Shown here piece by piece: positions 43,902 through 53,043 of a DNA stretch of 53,266 nt. Both the position numbers and the translations under genes were made by a program. The notes under the pieces are model-generated. The model searched no databases, was not told where the DNA came from, and was given only the letters and a program-made list of their open reading frames with translations. The stretch is from Rhodobacterales bacterium (lineage in GTDB: Bacteria > Pseudomonadota > Alphaproteobacteria > Rhodobacterales > Rhodobacteraceae): NCBI GenBank assembly GCA_017303485.1, contig JAFLCY010000016.1, positions 1 to 53,266 on the forward strand. The letters run 5' to 3'. Each line of letters begins with the position of its first letter. The stretch's first letter is position 1.

Positions 43902-44318
43902 TCAGCGCTCCAGATGCGCGGCAAGGTCCTGGTCCGGGACATCGGACAGGTCCTTGTCGAACTCCTGCGTGATATCCTCGGCAAGATCCTTCGGCATCGC
44001 CTTGCGCAACTCGCCCAGCATCTTCGGCGCGGCAGCAAGGATGACCCGCCCGACGCCACCCTGCCGCCATTCCGCCTCCAGCGCAGCGACGATGTGCCTG
44101 GCCAGGCGCGGGCGTTCGATCTCGATCGCCTTTCCGGTCTCGTGCGTGAAGCTGACACCCACCGACCGGTTGCGGCCGGGGTCGGTCAGCGCCTTCGAGA
44201 CATCGGGAAAGTCGTCCGCCACGGCGGCGTTGATCGGCACGATCCGGCCACGCTTGCCGCGCAGGATGCGGAAGCTGTGGTCGTCGGCGATGCAGTACAG
44301 CGTATCGGCAGCTTTCAT
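43902..44318 (-). CDS. Host-attachment/baeRF family protein
   Basis: A 138-residue protein of the family called host attachment protein (also grouped with bacterial/archaeal eRF1-like baeRF proteins). Supporting features are an early beta strand YCIADDHSFRILRG, a central GVSFTHETGKAIEIERPRLA and the C-terminal block RVILAAAPKMLGELRKAMPK followed by DLAEDITQEFDKDL. Despite the name, a role in host attachment is established only for plant-associated relatives. I used the ATG at 44318; an upstream frame to 44429 lacks support. It is convergent and abutting with pepF. Confidence 0.82.
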   Translation of the reverse strand: MKAADTLYCIADDHSFRILRGKRGRIVPINAAVADDFPDVSKALTDPGRNRSVGVSFTHETGKAIEIERPRLARHIVAALEAEWRQGGVGRVILAAAPKMLGELRKAMPKDLAEDITQEFDKDLSDVPDQDLAAHLER

Positions 44319-44497
44319 GGCATATCCTCCTGTGAGCGGGCTGTCTCCGCCGCAGCGGCTGCGCTGCGAGGGCTGCATCGCCTGCCGGGGTGTGGCACCT
44401 TGTCCGGGTTCTGCGGCGGATCCGCGCATGAAAGAAACGCCGGGCTTGGCAAGCCGGTTCCGCGGCCCTAGTTTTGACGTGTTGCCTGGAGGTGCCG

Positions 44498-44809
44498 ATG
44501 CCTGCGCTTGTCCGTCTCTACATCCAGTCCGTTGCCATTGGCTTCACCGTCGCGGCGGTCTTCACAGGCGCGCTTCTCTGGCTGGATGTGGCGGGGCTGG
44601 GGCATCTGGTCATGGGCTCGAACATCGGCTGGATCGCGGTTGCTATGCTGGTCGTGTTCAACGGGATCGTCTTTTCCGGCGTGCAGTTCGCCTGGCGCAT
44701 CATGGGCATGGCGGAGGACGACCGAGGTCCAAAGGGGGGGCATGGCGCGCGCGAGCCGGTGCTGGTTCCTGTCTCCGCGCCTGTCAAAGCGCGCAGCCGG
44801 CGCCACTAG
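44498..44809 (+). CDS. Small two-helix membrane protein
   Basis: A 103-residue protein with two hydrophobic helices (about residues 8-31 and 41-66), then a basic cytoplasmic-type tail ending KARSRRH. I do not recognise a family; similar small proteins occur in Rhodobacteraceae. The ATG at 44498 is preceded by GGAGG about 6 bases away. It is divergent from the baeRF gene and stands alone before mmcB. Confidence 0.65.
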   Translation: MPALVRLYIQSVAIGFTVAAVFTGALLWLDVAGLGHLVMGSNIGWIAVAMLVVFNGIVFSGVQFAWRIMGMAEDDRGPKGGHGAREPVLVPVSAPVKARSRRH

Positions 44810-45053
44810 CCCCCGATCTCTTCGAAAACTCGGGTTCCCGGGGCGGATCGGGTGGCGGGCCCGCAGCAACCGTGAGGACCGGGGTTTTCCCGAGAGCCAG
44901 AGGTCTCAGGTGGGCGCCAGATACCCGGACCAGGATCCGGGCAGAGCCAGCCCCCGTTCGCTTGCTTATCGGCCACTGGAAAATTGGCCCCGCACGCGAG
45001 GAGCAGATCCCGCCAAGGCTCAAGATAGGGCGCGGGGGCGGGGCCCGCAAGGC

Positions 45054-45082
45054 TGGACAGATGTTCACCTTTGGTTCATGAT
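45054..45082 (+). promoter_or_regulatory. Candidate mmcB promoter
   Basis: TGGACA (45054-45059) and CATGAT (45077-45082) with a 17-base spacer. The -10 ends 6 bases before the ATG, so transcription would start at or next to the start codon, as in the other SOS gene in this window. There is no Shine-Dalgarno sequence. Confidence 0.5.
45063..45077 (+). promoter_or_regulatory. LexA/SOS operator (GTTC-N7-GTTC)
   Basis: GTTCACCTTTGGTTC is an exact match to the alphaproteobacterial SOS box. It fills the spacer between the proposed -35 and -10 of mmcB, where LexA would exclude RNA polymerase. It ends 11 bases before the mmcB ATG. Confidence 0.85.
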
Positions 45083-45088
45083 CCGCAG

Positions 45089-45550
45089 ATGGACATCCCG
45101 GTCGACATCCCCGAGATCCTGCCCGCATTGCCGGGCCAGCGGCTGCAACGCGGCGTCTGTCGCGGGTTGCGCGCGCTTGATTTCGTCTGTGTCGAGGAGC
45201 TGATCCCCACCGCAGGCCTGCGCGTCGATGTAATGGCGCTGGGTCCGAAGGGCGAGGTTTGGGTGGTCGAATGCAAATCGGGCCGGGCGGACTACCGGGC
45301 TGACCGCAAGTGGCAGGGGTATATCGACTGGTGCGACCGCTTCTTCTGGGCGGTGGATGCCGATTTCCCGGTCGAGCTGCTGCCCGAAGGAACCGGCCTG
45401 ATCCTGGCCGACGCCTATGATGCCGAAGTGGTGCGGATGGCGCCCGAGACGCCCTTGTCCGGCGCGCGGCGCAAGGTGGTGTTGCGGACCTTCGCGCGCA
45501 CGGCAGCGGGGCGGCTACAGCTCATGCGCGATCCCAGATCGGGTGTCTGA
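45089..45550 (+). CDS. mmcB: MmcB family DNA-repair protein
   Basis: A 153-residue putative endonuclease of the MmcB family, linked to resistance to mitomycin C and SOS-regulated in Caulobacter. The nuclease-like core has RVDVMALGPKGEVWVVECKS (about residues 44-63), with Asp and Glu-x-Lys in PD-(D/E)XK order, followed by DRKWQGYIDWCDRFFWAV. The start at 45089 is directly after the SOS box and promoter, and no ribosome-binding site is seen, suggesting a leaderless message. It ends before a two-hairpin element and the convergent polyphosphate kinase. Confidence 0.88.
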   Translation: MDIPVDIPEILPALPGQRLQRGVCRGLRALDFVCVEELIPTAGLRVDVMALGPKGEVWVVECKSGRADYRADRKWQGYIDWCDRFFWAVDADFPVELLPEGTGLILADAYDAEVVRMAPETPLSGARRKVVLRTFARTAAGRLQLMRDPRSGV

Positions 45551-45552
45551 GG

Positions 45553-45597
45553 CAGTTCTTTTCAAGAAGTTCTGCAAATTCCTTCGAAGGAATCTGG
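45553..45597. repeat. Two-hairpin intergenic repeat, copy 2 (likely bidirectional terminator)
   Basis: First hairpin: TTCTT-TTC-AAGAA (45556-45568). Second: CAAATTCCTTC/GAAGGAATCTG (45575-45596), with one mismatch. It is the same element as 5411-5463 and again separates two convergent genes (mmcB and ppk1). Confidence 0.75.
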
Positions 45598-45603
45598 CCT
45601 CTT

Positions 45604-47805
45604 CTACCGCGCCGCCACCACTCCGCCGCTGTCGTCGTCCTTCACCGTGATCAGCCGTGGCGCGTCCTTTGCCGCGGTACCCCGGCCCGACAGCGAGGGG
45701 TTCTGCATGAAGAACTGATGGCAGCTGAAAAGCGTGCCGTCCCCGGGCTGAAGATCGCGCGAATAGCTGCCGTCGGGGGCCAGCACCCAGCTCTGTGCCT
45801 CGTCCCGCAGGTTGGCGGCCATGATCTGGCTCAGGATCTGGTTCTTGACCGTCGGGTTCAACGCTTCGACCAGGGTTTCCACCCGGCGGGTCAGGTTGCG
45901 GCCCATCCAGTCGGCGGAGGAAAAGAATACCCGCGCCTTCTTGGCAGGCAGGCCATACCCATTGCCGAAACAGACGATGCGGGAATGTTCGAGGAAACGC
46001 CCGACGATCGACTTGACCCGGATGTTCTCGCTTAAGCCCTTCACCCCGGGCCGCAACCCGCAGATGCCGCGCACGATGAGGCTGATCTTCACCCCGGCCT
46101 GGCTGGCGGCATAAAGCGCGTCGATCACATCCGGCTCGATGATCGAGTTCATCTTGGCCCAGATTTCCGCCGGCCGCCCGGCGCGGGCGTGTTCAGCCTC
46201 GGCGGCGATCAACTCCAGAAGCCGGGGTTTCATCGTGATCGGACTGATTGCCAGGTTTTCCAGCCCCTCGGGCTGCACATAGCCCGAGAGATAGTTGAAC
46301 ACCTTGGTCGCATCGCGCCCCAGCGCCGGATCGCAGGTGAAGAAGCTGAGGTCGGTATAGATCCGCGCGGTGATCGGGTGGTAGTTCCCGGTGCCGTAAT
46401 GGGTGTAGGTCACCAGATGGTCGCCCTCGCGGCGGACTACGGTGCTGATCTTGGCATGGGTCTTGTAGTTGACGAAGCCATAGACGACATGCGCCCCTGC
46501 CCGTTCCAGCCGCCGCGATTGCCGGATGTTGGCGGCCTCGTCGAACCGCGCTTTCAACTCCACCAGCGCCGTGACCGACTTGCCCGCCTCCGCCGCCTCG
46601 CAAAGCGCCGTGACGACCGGGCTGTCCCATGAGGTCCGGTACAGGGTCTGCTTGATCGCCAGCACGTTCGGATCGGTCGCCGCCTGCTGCAGGAAGCGGA
46701 TCACCATGTCGAAGGTCTCGTAGGGGTGATGCAGCAGCATGTCCTTCTGCCGGATCGCCGCGAACATGTCGCCCTCGTGGTCCTGCACCCGTTCCGGCAC
46801 CCGGGGGGTGAAGGGCGGCCACATCAGGTCCTTGCGCGAGGGGAGGATCAGTTCCTTCAGGTCCGCAACGCCGAGAAGGCCCTTGACCTCCACCACCTCG
46901 TCCTCGGTGACGGCAAGCTCTTCCATGATCAGCGCGCGCAAGGACTCCGGCGCGCCGGCGGACATCTTCAGCCGGATCACCTCGCCCCGGCGGCGGCGCT
47001 TCAGCGCGGTCTCGAATTCGCGGACCAGGTCTTCCGCCTCGTCCTCGACTTCAAGGTCGCTGTCGCGCAGCACGCGGAAGGTGCAATGGCCCCGGTCGCT
47101 GTAGCCGGGAAAGAGCATGTTGAGGTGCAGGAGCAGCAGTTCTTCGAGGGGCAGGAACCGATGCTCGCCCTCTTTCCCCGGCAAGGGAATGAAGCGGGTG
47201 ATCTGCTGCGGGATCGGCAAAAGTGCCTTCAACTGGCGGTGGTCCGAAGTCCGTTCCAGCTCCAGCGCCAGCGAGAACCCGGTGTTCGGGATGAACGGAA
47301 ACGGATGCGCCGGGTCGATGGCCAGGGGCGACAGGACCGGGAAGACATTCGACAGGAAATGGCTTTCCAGGTGCTTCAGGTCGCGCGCCGTCAGCTTGGC
47401 GCGCGGCACCAGACTGATGCCTTCCGCCTCCATCTCCTTGCGCAACCGGTTGAAAGTGGTCTGCTGAACCTGCATCAGCCGCCGGGCCTCGGCGTTGATC
47501 AACTGCAACTGCTCCGCCGGACTGCGGCCATCCTCGGACAGGGTCGCATTGCCGTTCCTGACCAGCGCGCGCAGTCCCGCCACGCGGACGGTGTAGAATT
47601 CGTCCAGGTTGGTGGCCGAGATCGACAGGAAGCGCAACCGCTCCAGCAGCGGCACGGCGGGGTTTGCGGCCTCTTCCAGAACGCGCCAGTTGAAGGCCAG
47701 CCAGCTCAGTTCGCGATTGAAGAAGCGGCCCGGTCCAGCGGTCTCCGCGAAGGGAAGCTCAACCGGGGCGGGGAAGGGGGATTTGAGGAAATCGGCCTGG
47801 GTCAT
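45604..47805 (-). CDS. ppk1: Polyphosphate kinase 1
   Basis: PPK1 makes inorganic polyphosphate from ATP. The 733-residue protein begins [19 protein letters not shown]. It has the [12 protein letters not shown] block and the two phospholipase-D-like active-site segments, with [11 protein letters not shown] carrying the autophosphorylated His and [38 protein letters not shown] follows in the C-terminal half. The start at 47805 (MTQADF) removes a non-coding-looking N-terminal extension in the longer frame. It is the last gene of the same-strand series AI-2E permease, hdaA, ppk1, with a 46-base gap after hdaA. Confidence 0.94.
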   Translation of the reverse strand: MTQADFLKSPFPAPVELPFAETAGPGRFFNRELSWLAFNWRVLEEAANPAVPLLERLRFLSISATNLDEFYTVRVAGLRALVRNGNATLSEDGRSPAEQLQLINAEARRLMQVQQTTFNRLRKEMEAEGISLVPRAKLTARDLKHLESHFLSNVFPVLSPLAIDPAHPFPFIPNTGFSLALELERTSDHRQLKALLPIPQQITRFIPLPGKEGEHRFLPLEELLLLHLNMLFPGYSDRGHCTFRVLRDSDLEVEDEAEDLVREFETALKRRRRGEVIRLKMSAGAPESLRALIMEELAVTEDEVVEVKGLLGVADLKELILPSRKDLMWPPFTPRVPERVQDHEGDMFAAIRQKDMLLHHPYETFDMVIRFLQQAATDPNVLAIKQTLYRTSWDSPVVTALCEAAEAGKSVTALVELKARFDEAANIRQSRRLERAGAHVVYGFVNYKTHAKISTVVRREGDHLVTYTHYGTGNYHPITARIYTDLSFFTCDPALGRDATKVFNYLSGYVQPEGLENLAISPITMKPRLLELIAAEAEHARAGRPAEIWAKMNSIIEPDVIDALYAASQAGVKISLIVRGICGLRPGVKGLSENIRVKSIVGRFLEHSRIVCFGNGYGLPAKKARVFFSSADWMGRNLTRRVETLVEALNPTVKNQILSQIMAANLRDEAQSWVLAPDGSYSRDLQPGDGTLFSCHQFFMQNPSLSGRGTAAKDAPRLITVKDDDSGGVVAAR

Positions 47806-47851
47806 GAACGGGCATATGCCGCAGAGAGTGTGAAAGGATTGTGACAGTCTT

Positions 47852-48517
47852 TCATTCGGCGCCGAAGCTGTCCAGCACCTCACCGGCCAACGCCCGGGTA
47901 ATGGGTCGGGCGGCCGCCAGCGCCCGCGCATCCAGTGCCGCGACAAGCGCCCGGGCCACGCCGATGGATCGGGGCATCCGGCTGACGAGATAGGGGATCA
48001 GGTTGGCGGGAACCTCGACCTGGCGGTCAGAGAAGAGCTTGACCAGCACGGCGGACAAGAGCGCATCGTCGGGGGCCTCCAGCGTCGCGATGGGCGTGGC
48101 CTGCATCCGGCTGATCAGGTCCGGCAGTTTCAGGCCCCAGTCGCGTGGCGGGGTGCGGGCGGTCATGAGCAGCGCGCCTGTCGTGGTGGCCAGGTTGTGC
48201 AGGTGGAACAGCTGCGCCTCGGCGTTGCCGATCCGGTCGGCATCCTCGACCACCACAGAGCGTCCGGAAAGGCTGGCGATATCCAGCCCCGGAAGTGCCT
48301 CGGCGGGCAGGTTCGTCGCCCCTGAGAGCGCGGCCCAGATATGCGCAAGGTGGGTCTTGCCTGCGCCCTCCGGGCCGACGAGCAACAGCTTGCGACCCGG
48401 CCAGTCCTGCCAGCCCTCGACCGAAGCAAGGGCCAGCGCGTTCGACGGGGCGACGAAGAAATGCTCGCGCGTCATCGCCTCGGCAGTGGGAAGGTCAAAG
48501 GCAAGCTGGCGGATCAC
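47852..48517 (-). CDS. hdaA: DnaA-related replication regulator HdaA
   Basis: A 221-residue AAA+ protein of the Hda/DnaA-related family that helps inactivate DnaA after initiation. It begins IRQLAFDLP, close to the short clamp-binding start of Hda. The P-loop is [11 protein letters not shown] (about residues 47-57), with Walker-B-like VVVEDADR and the family end [20 protein letters not shown]. The start is GTG 48517, overlapping the AI-2E gene stop (GTGA); the longer open frame upstream is out-of-frame AI-2E sequence. Confidence 0.88.
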   Translation of the reverse strand: MIRQLAFDLPTAEAMTREHFFVAPSNALALASVEGWQDWPGRKLLLVGPEGAGKTHLAHIWAALSGATNLPAEALPGLDIASLSGRSVVVEDADRIGNAEAQLFHLHNLATTTGALLMTARTPPRDWGLKLPDLISRMQATPIATLEAPDDALLSAVLVKLFSDRQVEVPANLIPYLVSRMPRSIGVARALVAALDARALAAARPITRALAGEVLDSFGAE

Positions 48518-49650
48518 GCGGTCCCGCCCGATTTGCGGCTGCGTCTTGGTTTCGGGGCCTTTGGCGCGGGTGTGGCCGGTTCTGCTGGCGCCGCGACCCC
48601 TGACGTACCTTGGTACAGAAGGCTGGCGCGATATTGCTCGATGGCAAAGCGGGTCAGGACGCCGATCGAGGCGGCGACAGGCACGGCGATCAGCATGCCG
48701 ACAAAGCCGAAGACCGTGCCGAAAGCCGACAGCGCAAACAGCAGCCAGACCGGGTGCAGCCCGACCGACTTGCCGACAAGGCGCGGTGTCAGGATGTTGC
48801 CCTCGACGAACTGTCCCCCGGCAAAGATAGCGGCGATGATGCCGATCTGCAGCCAGTCGCCCCAGAACTGGAACATTGCAAGGCCGATGGCCAGTGCCCC
48901 GCCCACCAGCGCACCGACATAGGGAATGAAGGTGATGGTCCCGGCAATCGCGCCGACGATCAGGCCGAACTGCAGGCCCGCCAGCATCAGCGCCACGGCA
49001 TAGTAGGTGCCCAGCACCAGACAGACCGACACCTGCCCGCGCACGAAGCCCGCCAGCACCGCGTCGATCTCGCGCGCGAGGCGGCGGATGGTGGGGGCGT
49101 GGTCCAGGGGCAGCATTGAATCGATCCGCGCTACCATGTCGTCCCAGTCGAGGAGCAGATAGAATGCGACGACCGGCACCACGACGATGAAGAGAAGGAT
49201 GGAGATCACCCCGAGGGCAGAGGTGAGGACGCCCTGCGCCAAAGCCGCCCCGCGGGCCTGGATCGCCTGCCCGATCTCGGCCAGGGTCTGGCGGATGGTC
49301 GAGGTGGAATCGGACAGTTCCGGGAACCGCTCCAGCAGGAAACCCTGCAGCTGCTTGGCATATTCGGGCGCGGCGTTGATCAGGGCGCGAAGCTGGTTGG
49401 TCAGGGTCGGGATCACTGCCAGCACCAGAAGCACCACAAGCACCAGCGCGGCCAGCGAGATGACCGACGTCGCCGCGGGGCGGCTGAGGCCCAGGCGTTC
49501 CAGCCGGTCGGCGATGGGGTCGAGGAAATAGGCGATGGCACCGCCGACAATGAAGGGCAGCAGCACATCGCCAAGCGCCCAGATCATCACGAAGAAGACC
49601 AGCGCGGCGATGCCCCAGTAGCGAACCTGATAGGATGTCGGCAAAGCCAT
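48514..49650 (-). CDS. AI-2E family transporter
   Basis: A 378-residue multi-pass inner-membrane protein (about 7-8 helices) of the AI-2E (PerM/TqsA) family. Family features are LPFIVGGAIAYFLDPIADRL near the start and FIPYVGALVGGALAIGLA with GNILTPRLVGKSVGLHPVWL in the C-terminal half. Despite the name, transport of autoinducer-2 is not established for most members. The start at 49650 (MALPTSY) was preferred to an ATG at 49677. Conserved adjacency with hdaA is common in Rhodobacteraceae. Confidence 0.88.
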   Translation of the reverse strand: MALPTSYQVRYWGIAALVFFVMIWALGDVLLPFIVGGAIAYFLDPIADRLERLGLSRPAATSVISLAALVLVVLLVLAVIPTLTNQLRALINAAPEYAKQLQGFLLERFPELSDSTSTIRQTLAEIGQAIQARGAALAQGVLTSALGVISILLFIVVVPVVAFYLLLDWDDMVARIDSMLPLDHAPTIRRLAREIDAVLAGFVRGQVSVCLVLGTYYAVALMLAGLQFGLIVGAIAGTITFIPYVGALVGGALAIGLAMFQFWGDWLQIGIIAAIFAGGQFVEGNILTPRLVGKSVGLHPVWLLFALSAFGTVFGFVGMLIAVPVAASIGVLTRFAIEQYRASLLYQGTSGVAAPAEPATPAPKAPKPRRSRKSGGTA

Positions 49651-49884
49651 CGCGGGGTCCTTCCCTTTGCCCCACATATCGCCGCAGCCGCGCTGCCGCG
49701 CAAGGGGCCGATACCTGTCAAGGGTAGGCGAAAACCCGCTGTCAGCATGAGCTTAAGGCGCGGTCGGTAAGCTGGCCCGCGATGGAGGATGGCGGAAAAA
49801 CCCTTCAGGTGCAAGGCCATCCGGGGCGCAGTGTCCCGGCCCTGGCCTTTCCCGCAAGGGCAGGCCCAACCGAAAGGCAAGACC

Positions 49885-50151
49885 ATGAACCTGAAATTCG
49901 TCTCGATCCTTGCACTGTCCATGCTGCCGATGTCGGCGATGGCGATGCCCGTCGTCGGCGACATGATCGGCACCGACCCCGAGACCGCCAAGGCCGCGCT
50001 GGAAAAGGCTGGCTGCACGGTGAACGAGTTCGAGGCCGAGGACGGCAAGATCGAGGCTAAGTGCACCGACACCGCGTCTAACAAGGCGATGGAAGTCTAT
50101 ATCGACCCGGCGACCGGCAAGGTTGCCGACATCAAGTCCGAAGAGGACTGA
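49885..50151 (+). CDS. Small exported PepSY-domain protein
   Basis: An 88-residue protein with a signal peptide (MNLKFVSILALSMLPMSAMA) and a single PepSY-like domain (DPETAKAALEKAGCTVNEFE then MEVYIDPATGKVADIKSEED). It also has two cysteines (about residues 44 and 59) that could form a disulphide. Such PepSY proteins often accompany cytochrome b561-type genes. The ATG at 49885 was chosen over 49789 because the signal peptide begins there. It ends 1 base before the next gene. Confidence 0.8.
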   Translation: MNLKFVSILALSMLPMSAMAMPVVGDMIGTDPETAKAALEKAGCTVNEFEAEDGKIEAKCTDTASNKAMEVYIDPATGKVADIKSEED

Positions 50152-50152
50152 C

Positions 50153-50800
50153 ATGGCCGCCCCCCGGACCCCTGCCGCGACAGCGCCCATCGCCCCGCCG
50201 TCCCTCTGGGACCCCGTTGTCCGCCTCACGCATTGGGGGATCGCCGTCGCGATCCTGTGCAATGCGCTTCTGACAAAGGGCGGTGGCGTGACCCATGTCT
50301 ACCTGGGTTGGCTGGCGATGACGCTTTTGCTGATGCGGCTGGTCTGGGGGGTGCTTGGCCCGATCGAGGCGCGCTTTTCGGCCTTCCCGCCCAACCCCGT
50401 CGCGGCGCTGCGCCACATGGGGCAGCTTCTGTCGGGGCGGGTCGATCACTATCCCTCGCACAACCCCGCAGGCGCCCTTATGGTCTATGCCTTCTGGGTC
50501 ACGCTTGCGACTGTCATCGCCACCGGCCTATACCTGACCGGCGGTGCGACACCGATGCAGGTGGCCGCCGATCAGGCAGCGGTTGCATCCGGCGACTGGT
50601 CTGCTTTGATCAAGGAAAGCGACGGCGAATCCTCGGACGAGGACAAGGGCCTTCGCCACACAGCCGAAGAGGTGCATGACGTGGCCGCCAATCTCCTGTT
50701 GTTCCTCGCCGCGCTTCATGTGGCCGGGGTCTTCGTCGAAAGCCGCGCAATGCGGCGCAATCTGGTGAAACCGATGGTGCTTGGCGACCGGCGGAAATGA
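50153..50800 (+). CDS. Cytochrome b561-type membrane protein
   Basis: A 215-residue four-helix cytochrome b/b6-domain protein, expected to bind two haems through histidines. Candidate ligands are His in VVRLTHWGIAVA (about residue 26), HVYLGWL (about 47) and, in the last helix, EEVHDVAANLLLFLAALHVA (about 171-190). An acidic loop (ESDGESSDEDKG) precedes the last helix. It would move electrons at the inner membrane, perhaps with a c-type cytochrome elsewhere. It starts 1 base after the PepSY gene and overlaps the regulator start by ATGA. Confidence 0.82.
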   Translation: MAAPRTPAATAPIAPPSLWDPVVRLTHWGIAVAILCNALLTKGGGVTHVYLGWLAMTLLLMRLVWGVLGPIEARFSAFPPNPVAALRHMGQLLSGRVDHYPSHNPAGALMVYAFWVTLATVIATGLYLTGGATPMQVAADQAAVASGDWSALIKESDGESSDEDKGLRHTAEEVHDVAANLLLFLAALHVAGVFVESRAMRRNLVKPMVLGDRRK

Positions 50801-51306
50801 GCGCCAGCGTCAATCTTGTGACCGCCGGGCGCCGGCAGACGGTCGCGCTGTCGATATTCCTTCTGATCCAGACCCTTGGCACGGTGTTCTTCGTCGGCGA
50901 CGTGATAGGCGACCTCAGGGCCGACCCGATCTCGGGTCATTTCATCTTCGAGGCCATCGTCACCGCGGCCCTTGTCCTTGGCATCCTCTTCGGCACCTTT
51001 GCGCTGCGCCGGACGATCGAGCTTCTGCGCGCCCAGGACCAGGCACTTGCCGTCGCGCGCGGCGCCCTGTCGGACGTGATCGACAGTCAGTTCCAGGCCT
51101 GGGCGCTGACCCCGGCCGAGCGCGACGTCGGGCTTCTGGCGCTGAAGGGCCTCGATGTGGCCGAGATCGCCGAGTTGCGCGGCGCGGCGCAGGGCACGGT
51201 CCGGGCGCAGCTGACGCGGATCTATTCCAAGGCTGGCGTCTCGGGTCGGGCGCAGTTCGCCGCGTTCTTCGTCGAGGATCTGCTGGGGCAGGGTGTCGGT
51301 ACGTAG
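50797..51306 (+). CDS. Membrane-anchored LuxR-type transcriptional regulator
   Basis: A 169-residue protein with two transmembrane helices (about residues 15-37 and 49-70) followed by a helical linker. A C-terminal LuxR/GerE-type HTH (about 104-160) reads LTPAERDVGLLALKGLDVAE then GTVRAQLTRIYSKAGVSGRAQ. The HTH would face the cytoplasm. It shares an ATGA overlap with the cytochrome b gene, so membrane redox or ligand sensing coupled to transcription is plausible. No receiver or autoinducer domain is present. Target genes are unknown. Confidence 0.82.
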   Translation: MSASVNLVTAGRRQTVALSIFLLIQTLGTVFFVGDVIGDLRADPISGHFIFEAIVTAALVLGILFGTFALRRTIELLRAQDQALAVARGALSDVIDSQFQAWALTPAERDVGLLALKGLDVAEIAELRGAAQGTVRAQLTRIYSKAGVSGRAQFAAFFVEDLLGQGVGT

Positions 51307-51332
51307 GGTGGGCAATCTGCCCACGCGGCGGG

Positions 51333-52109
51333 TCACGCCCGCAGCGTGAACCCGCGCGCAAGGTGGTTCCGGACAAACCAGATCATCGCCACCCCCGGCA
51401 GCAGAGACAGGCAGGTCATCGCCATCACCATGCCGATATCGGTCCGGAAGCTGAACATCGCCTGGATCGCCATGGTGATCGGCTTGCCGCCGGTCACCGT
51501 CAGGATACGGGCGAAGACCACTTCGACCCAGGAGAAGATGAAGCAGAAAAAGGCCGCAACCCCGATCCCCGGTGCGATCTGCGGGATGAGGTGGCGAAAG
51601 AAGAATGACAGTCCGGAATGACCGTCGAGAAAGGCGGTCTCGTCGAATTCCGATGGGACGGCGCGGATAAAACTTTCCAGGATCCAGATCGCTATTGGCA
51701 GGTTGAACAGGCAATGTACCAGTGCGATCCCGGCGGGCGAGTTCACCAGCCCGAATTGGCTGAACAGGATGAAGATCGGCAGCGACAGCACCACCGGCGG
51801 CGTGACGCGGAACACCAGGATTGCCAGCAGGAAATGCCGGTCGCCGGCAAAGCGGTAGCGCGCCAGCCCATAGGCCGCAGGCAGGCCCACCGCGATGCAA
51901 AGCGTGACGTTCAGGCTGACGTAGACGACCGAATTCACCATCGCCGCTCGCAACTCGGGTGCCGCAAGAACGCGGTGGTAGTTCATCAGCCCGATGGTAC
52001 CCTCAGCCACCTCTCCGGCGGGCAGCGTGGCGGTGAAACTAAGGATCACCGCCTGCGCCAGCGGCAACAGGATGAACACCGCCAGACCGGCAAGCGCCAG
52101 CACCCTCAC
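51333..52109 (-). CDS. ABC transporter permease, carbohydrate type (MalG-like)
   Basis: A 258-residue permease with six helices. The EAA loop is SEFDETAFLDGHSGLSFFFR followed by HLIPQIAPGI near residue 160. The sequence fits the CUT1 sugar-permease family. It overlaps the partner permease by ATGA. No ATPase or binding-protein gene follows: the next gene downstream is the convergent LuxR-type regulator. Confidence 0.85.
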   Translation of the reverse strand: MRVLALAGLAVFILLPLAQAVILSFTATLPAGEVAEGTIGLMNYHRVLAAPELRAAMVNSVVYVSLNVTLCIAVGLPAAYGLARYRFAGDRHFLLAILVFRVTPPVVLSLPIFILFSQFGLVNSPAGIALVHCLFNLPIAIWILESFIRAVPSEFDETAFLDGHSGLSFFFRHLIPQIAPGIGVAAFFCFIFSWVEVVFARILTVTGGKPITMAIQAMFSFRTDIGMVMAMTCLSLLPGVAMIWFVRNHLARGFTLRA

Positions 52110-52954
52110 GTCTCACGCTCCCGCGTGGCGGCGACGAAGGCCCAGACCACCGCCAGCACGATCAGGAAATACAGGGTCGCCCGCGCTGCGGCCTGCCCGT
52201 AGGAAAAGCCCTTGATCTCTTCGCCAAGCTCGATCGACAGAAAGCGCGTCGCGTCGCTTGGCCCGCCGGCGTTGATGGCAAAGGCTTCGGTGTAGATCAT
52301 GAAACTGTCGACGAAGCGCAGCAGAAAGACGATCGCCAATGCCCCGGCGATCTTCGGCAGCTCGATAAAACGGAAGACGGCCCAGCGTGACGCCCCGTCG
52401 ATCGCCGCCGCCTGCCGGTAAGCGGGAGGGATCGCCGAGAGACCGGCATAGGCCAGAACGACGACCAGGCCCAGCCAGTGCCAGGTATCGACGGCAAGGA
52501 TCAGGGCCCAGGTATGCCAGCCGGTGAACTTCCAGTCGAAGCCCAGGGCCGCCAGTCCCGGGCCCAGCAGCCCCGTCTCTGGCTGGATCAGCCCCAGCCA
52601 CAGCATCGGGATCATGTTCCACGGCACGACCAGCGGCAAGGCGACCAGCATCAGCCCCCAGACCGCCTGTTTGCCGTAGCCGAGGAGCAAAAGGGCCACT
52701 GCGATCCCCAGCGGCACCTGGATGGCCAGCGCAAGGGTCGAAAACAACAGGCTTCGTCCCAGCGAGGCCAGGAAGCGGTCCGAGCCGATTATGTCCGCGA
52801 ACCACTGCGTGCCCACCCAGAAGACATCGTGCAAGGTGAAGATGTCGTGGAAGCCGTAGTTGATAACCGCCAGCAGGGGCAGCGCGCCTACGAGGCCAAG
52901 AAGAGTGATAGCCGGAAGAACCAGGAACCAGGCGCGGTTGTCATACGGACGCAT
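52106..52954 (-). CDS. ABC transporter permease, carbohydrate type (MalF-like)
   Basis: A 282-residue permease with about six helices and the EAA loop PPAYRQAAAIDGASRWAVFR followed by FIELPKIAGA near residue 195. It is the first of the two-permease unit; upstream lies the end of a kup gene on the same strand, 89 bases away. Specificity (sugar, polyol or glycerol phosphate) cannot be inferred without the binding protein. Confidence 0.85.
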   Translation of the reverse strand: MRPYDNRAWFLVLPAITLLGLVGALPLLAVINYGFHDIFTLHDVFWVGTQWFADIIGSDRFLASLGRSLLFSTLALAIQVPLGIAVALLLLGYGKQAVWGLMLVALPLVVPWNMIPMLWLGLIQPETGLLGPGLAALGFDWKFTGWHTWALILAVDTWHWLGLVVVLAYAGLSAIPPAYRQAAAIDGASRWAVFRFIELPKIAGALAIVFLLRFVDSFMIYTEAFAINAGGPSDATRFLSIELGEEIKGFSYGQAAARATLYFLIVLAVVWAFVAATRERET

Positions 52955-53043
52955 TCGGGAATGGGGCAGGTTGGGCGGGAGAAAGTCAAGGCGGCTTCCT
53001 CGGCCTTCAGCCCGGCCGTCCGGTCCCCGGGGAACGCGCTGCG

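Noticed and set aside
44810-45053. Gap between the small membrane protein and mmcB, checked for RNA genes
   Set aside because: No tRNA cloverleaf, clear hairpin with T-run or conserved ORF was seen.
43861-45081. A 406-codon plus-strand frame across the baeRF and small membrane genes
   Set aside because: It conflicts with better-supported genes, has no domain, and crosses the mmcB promoter region.
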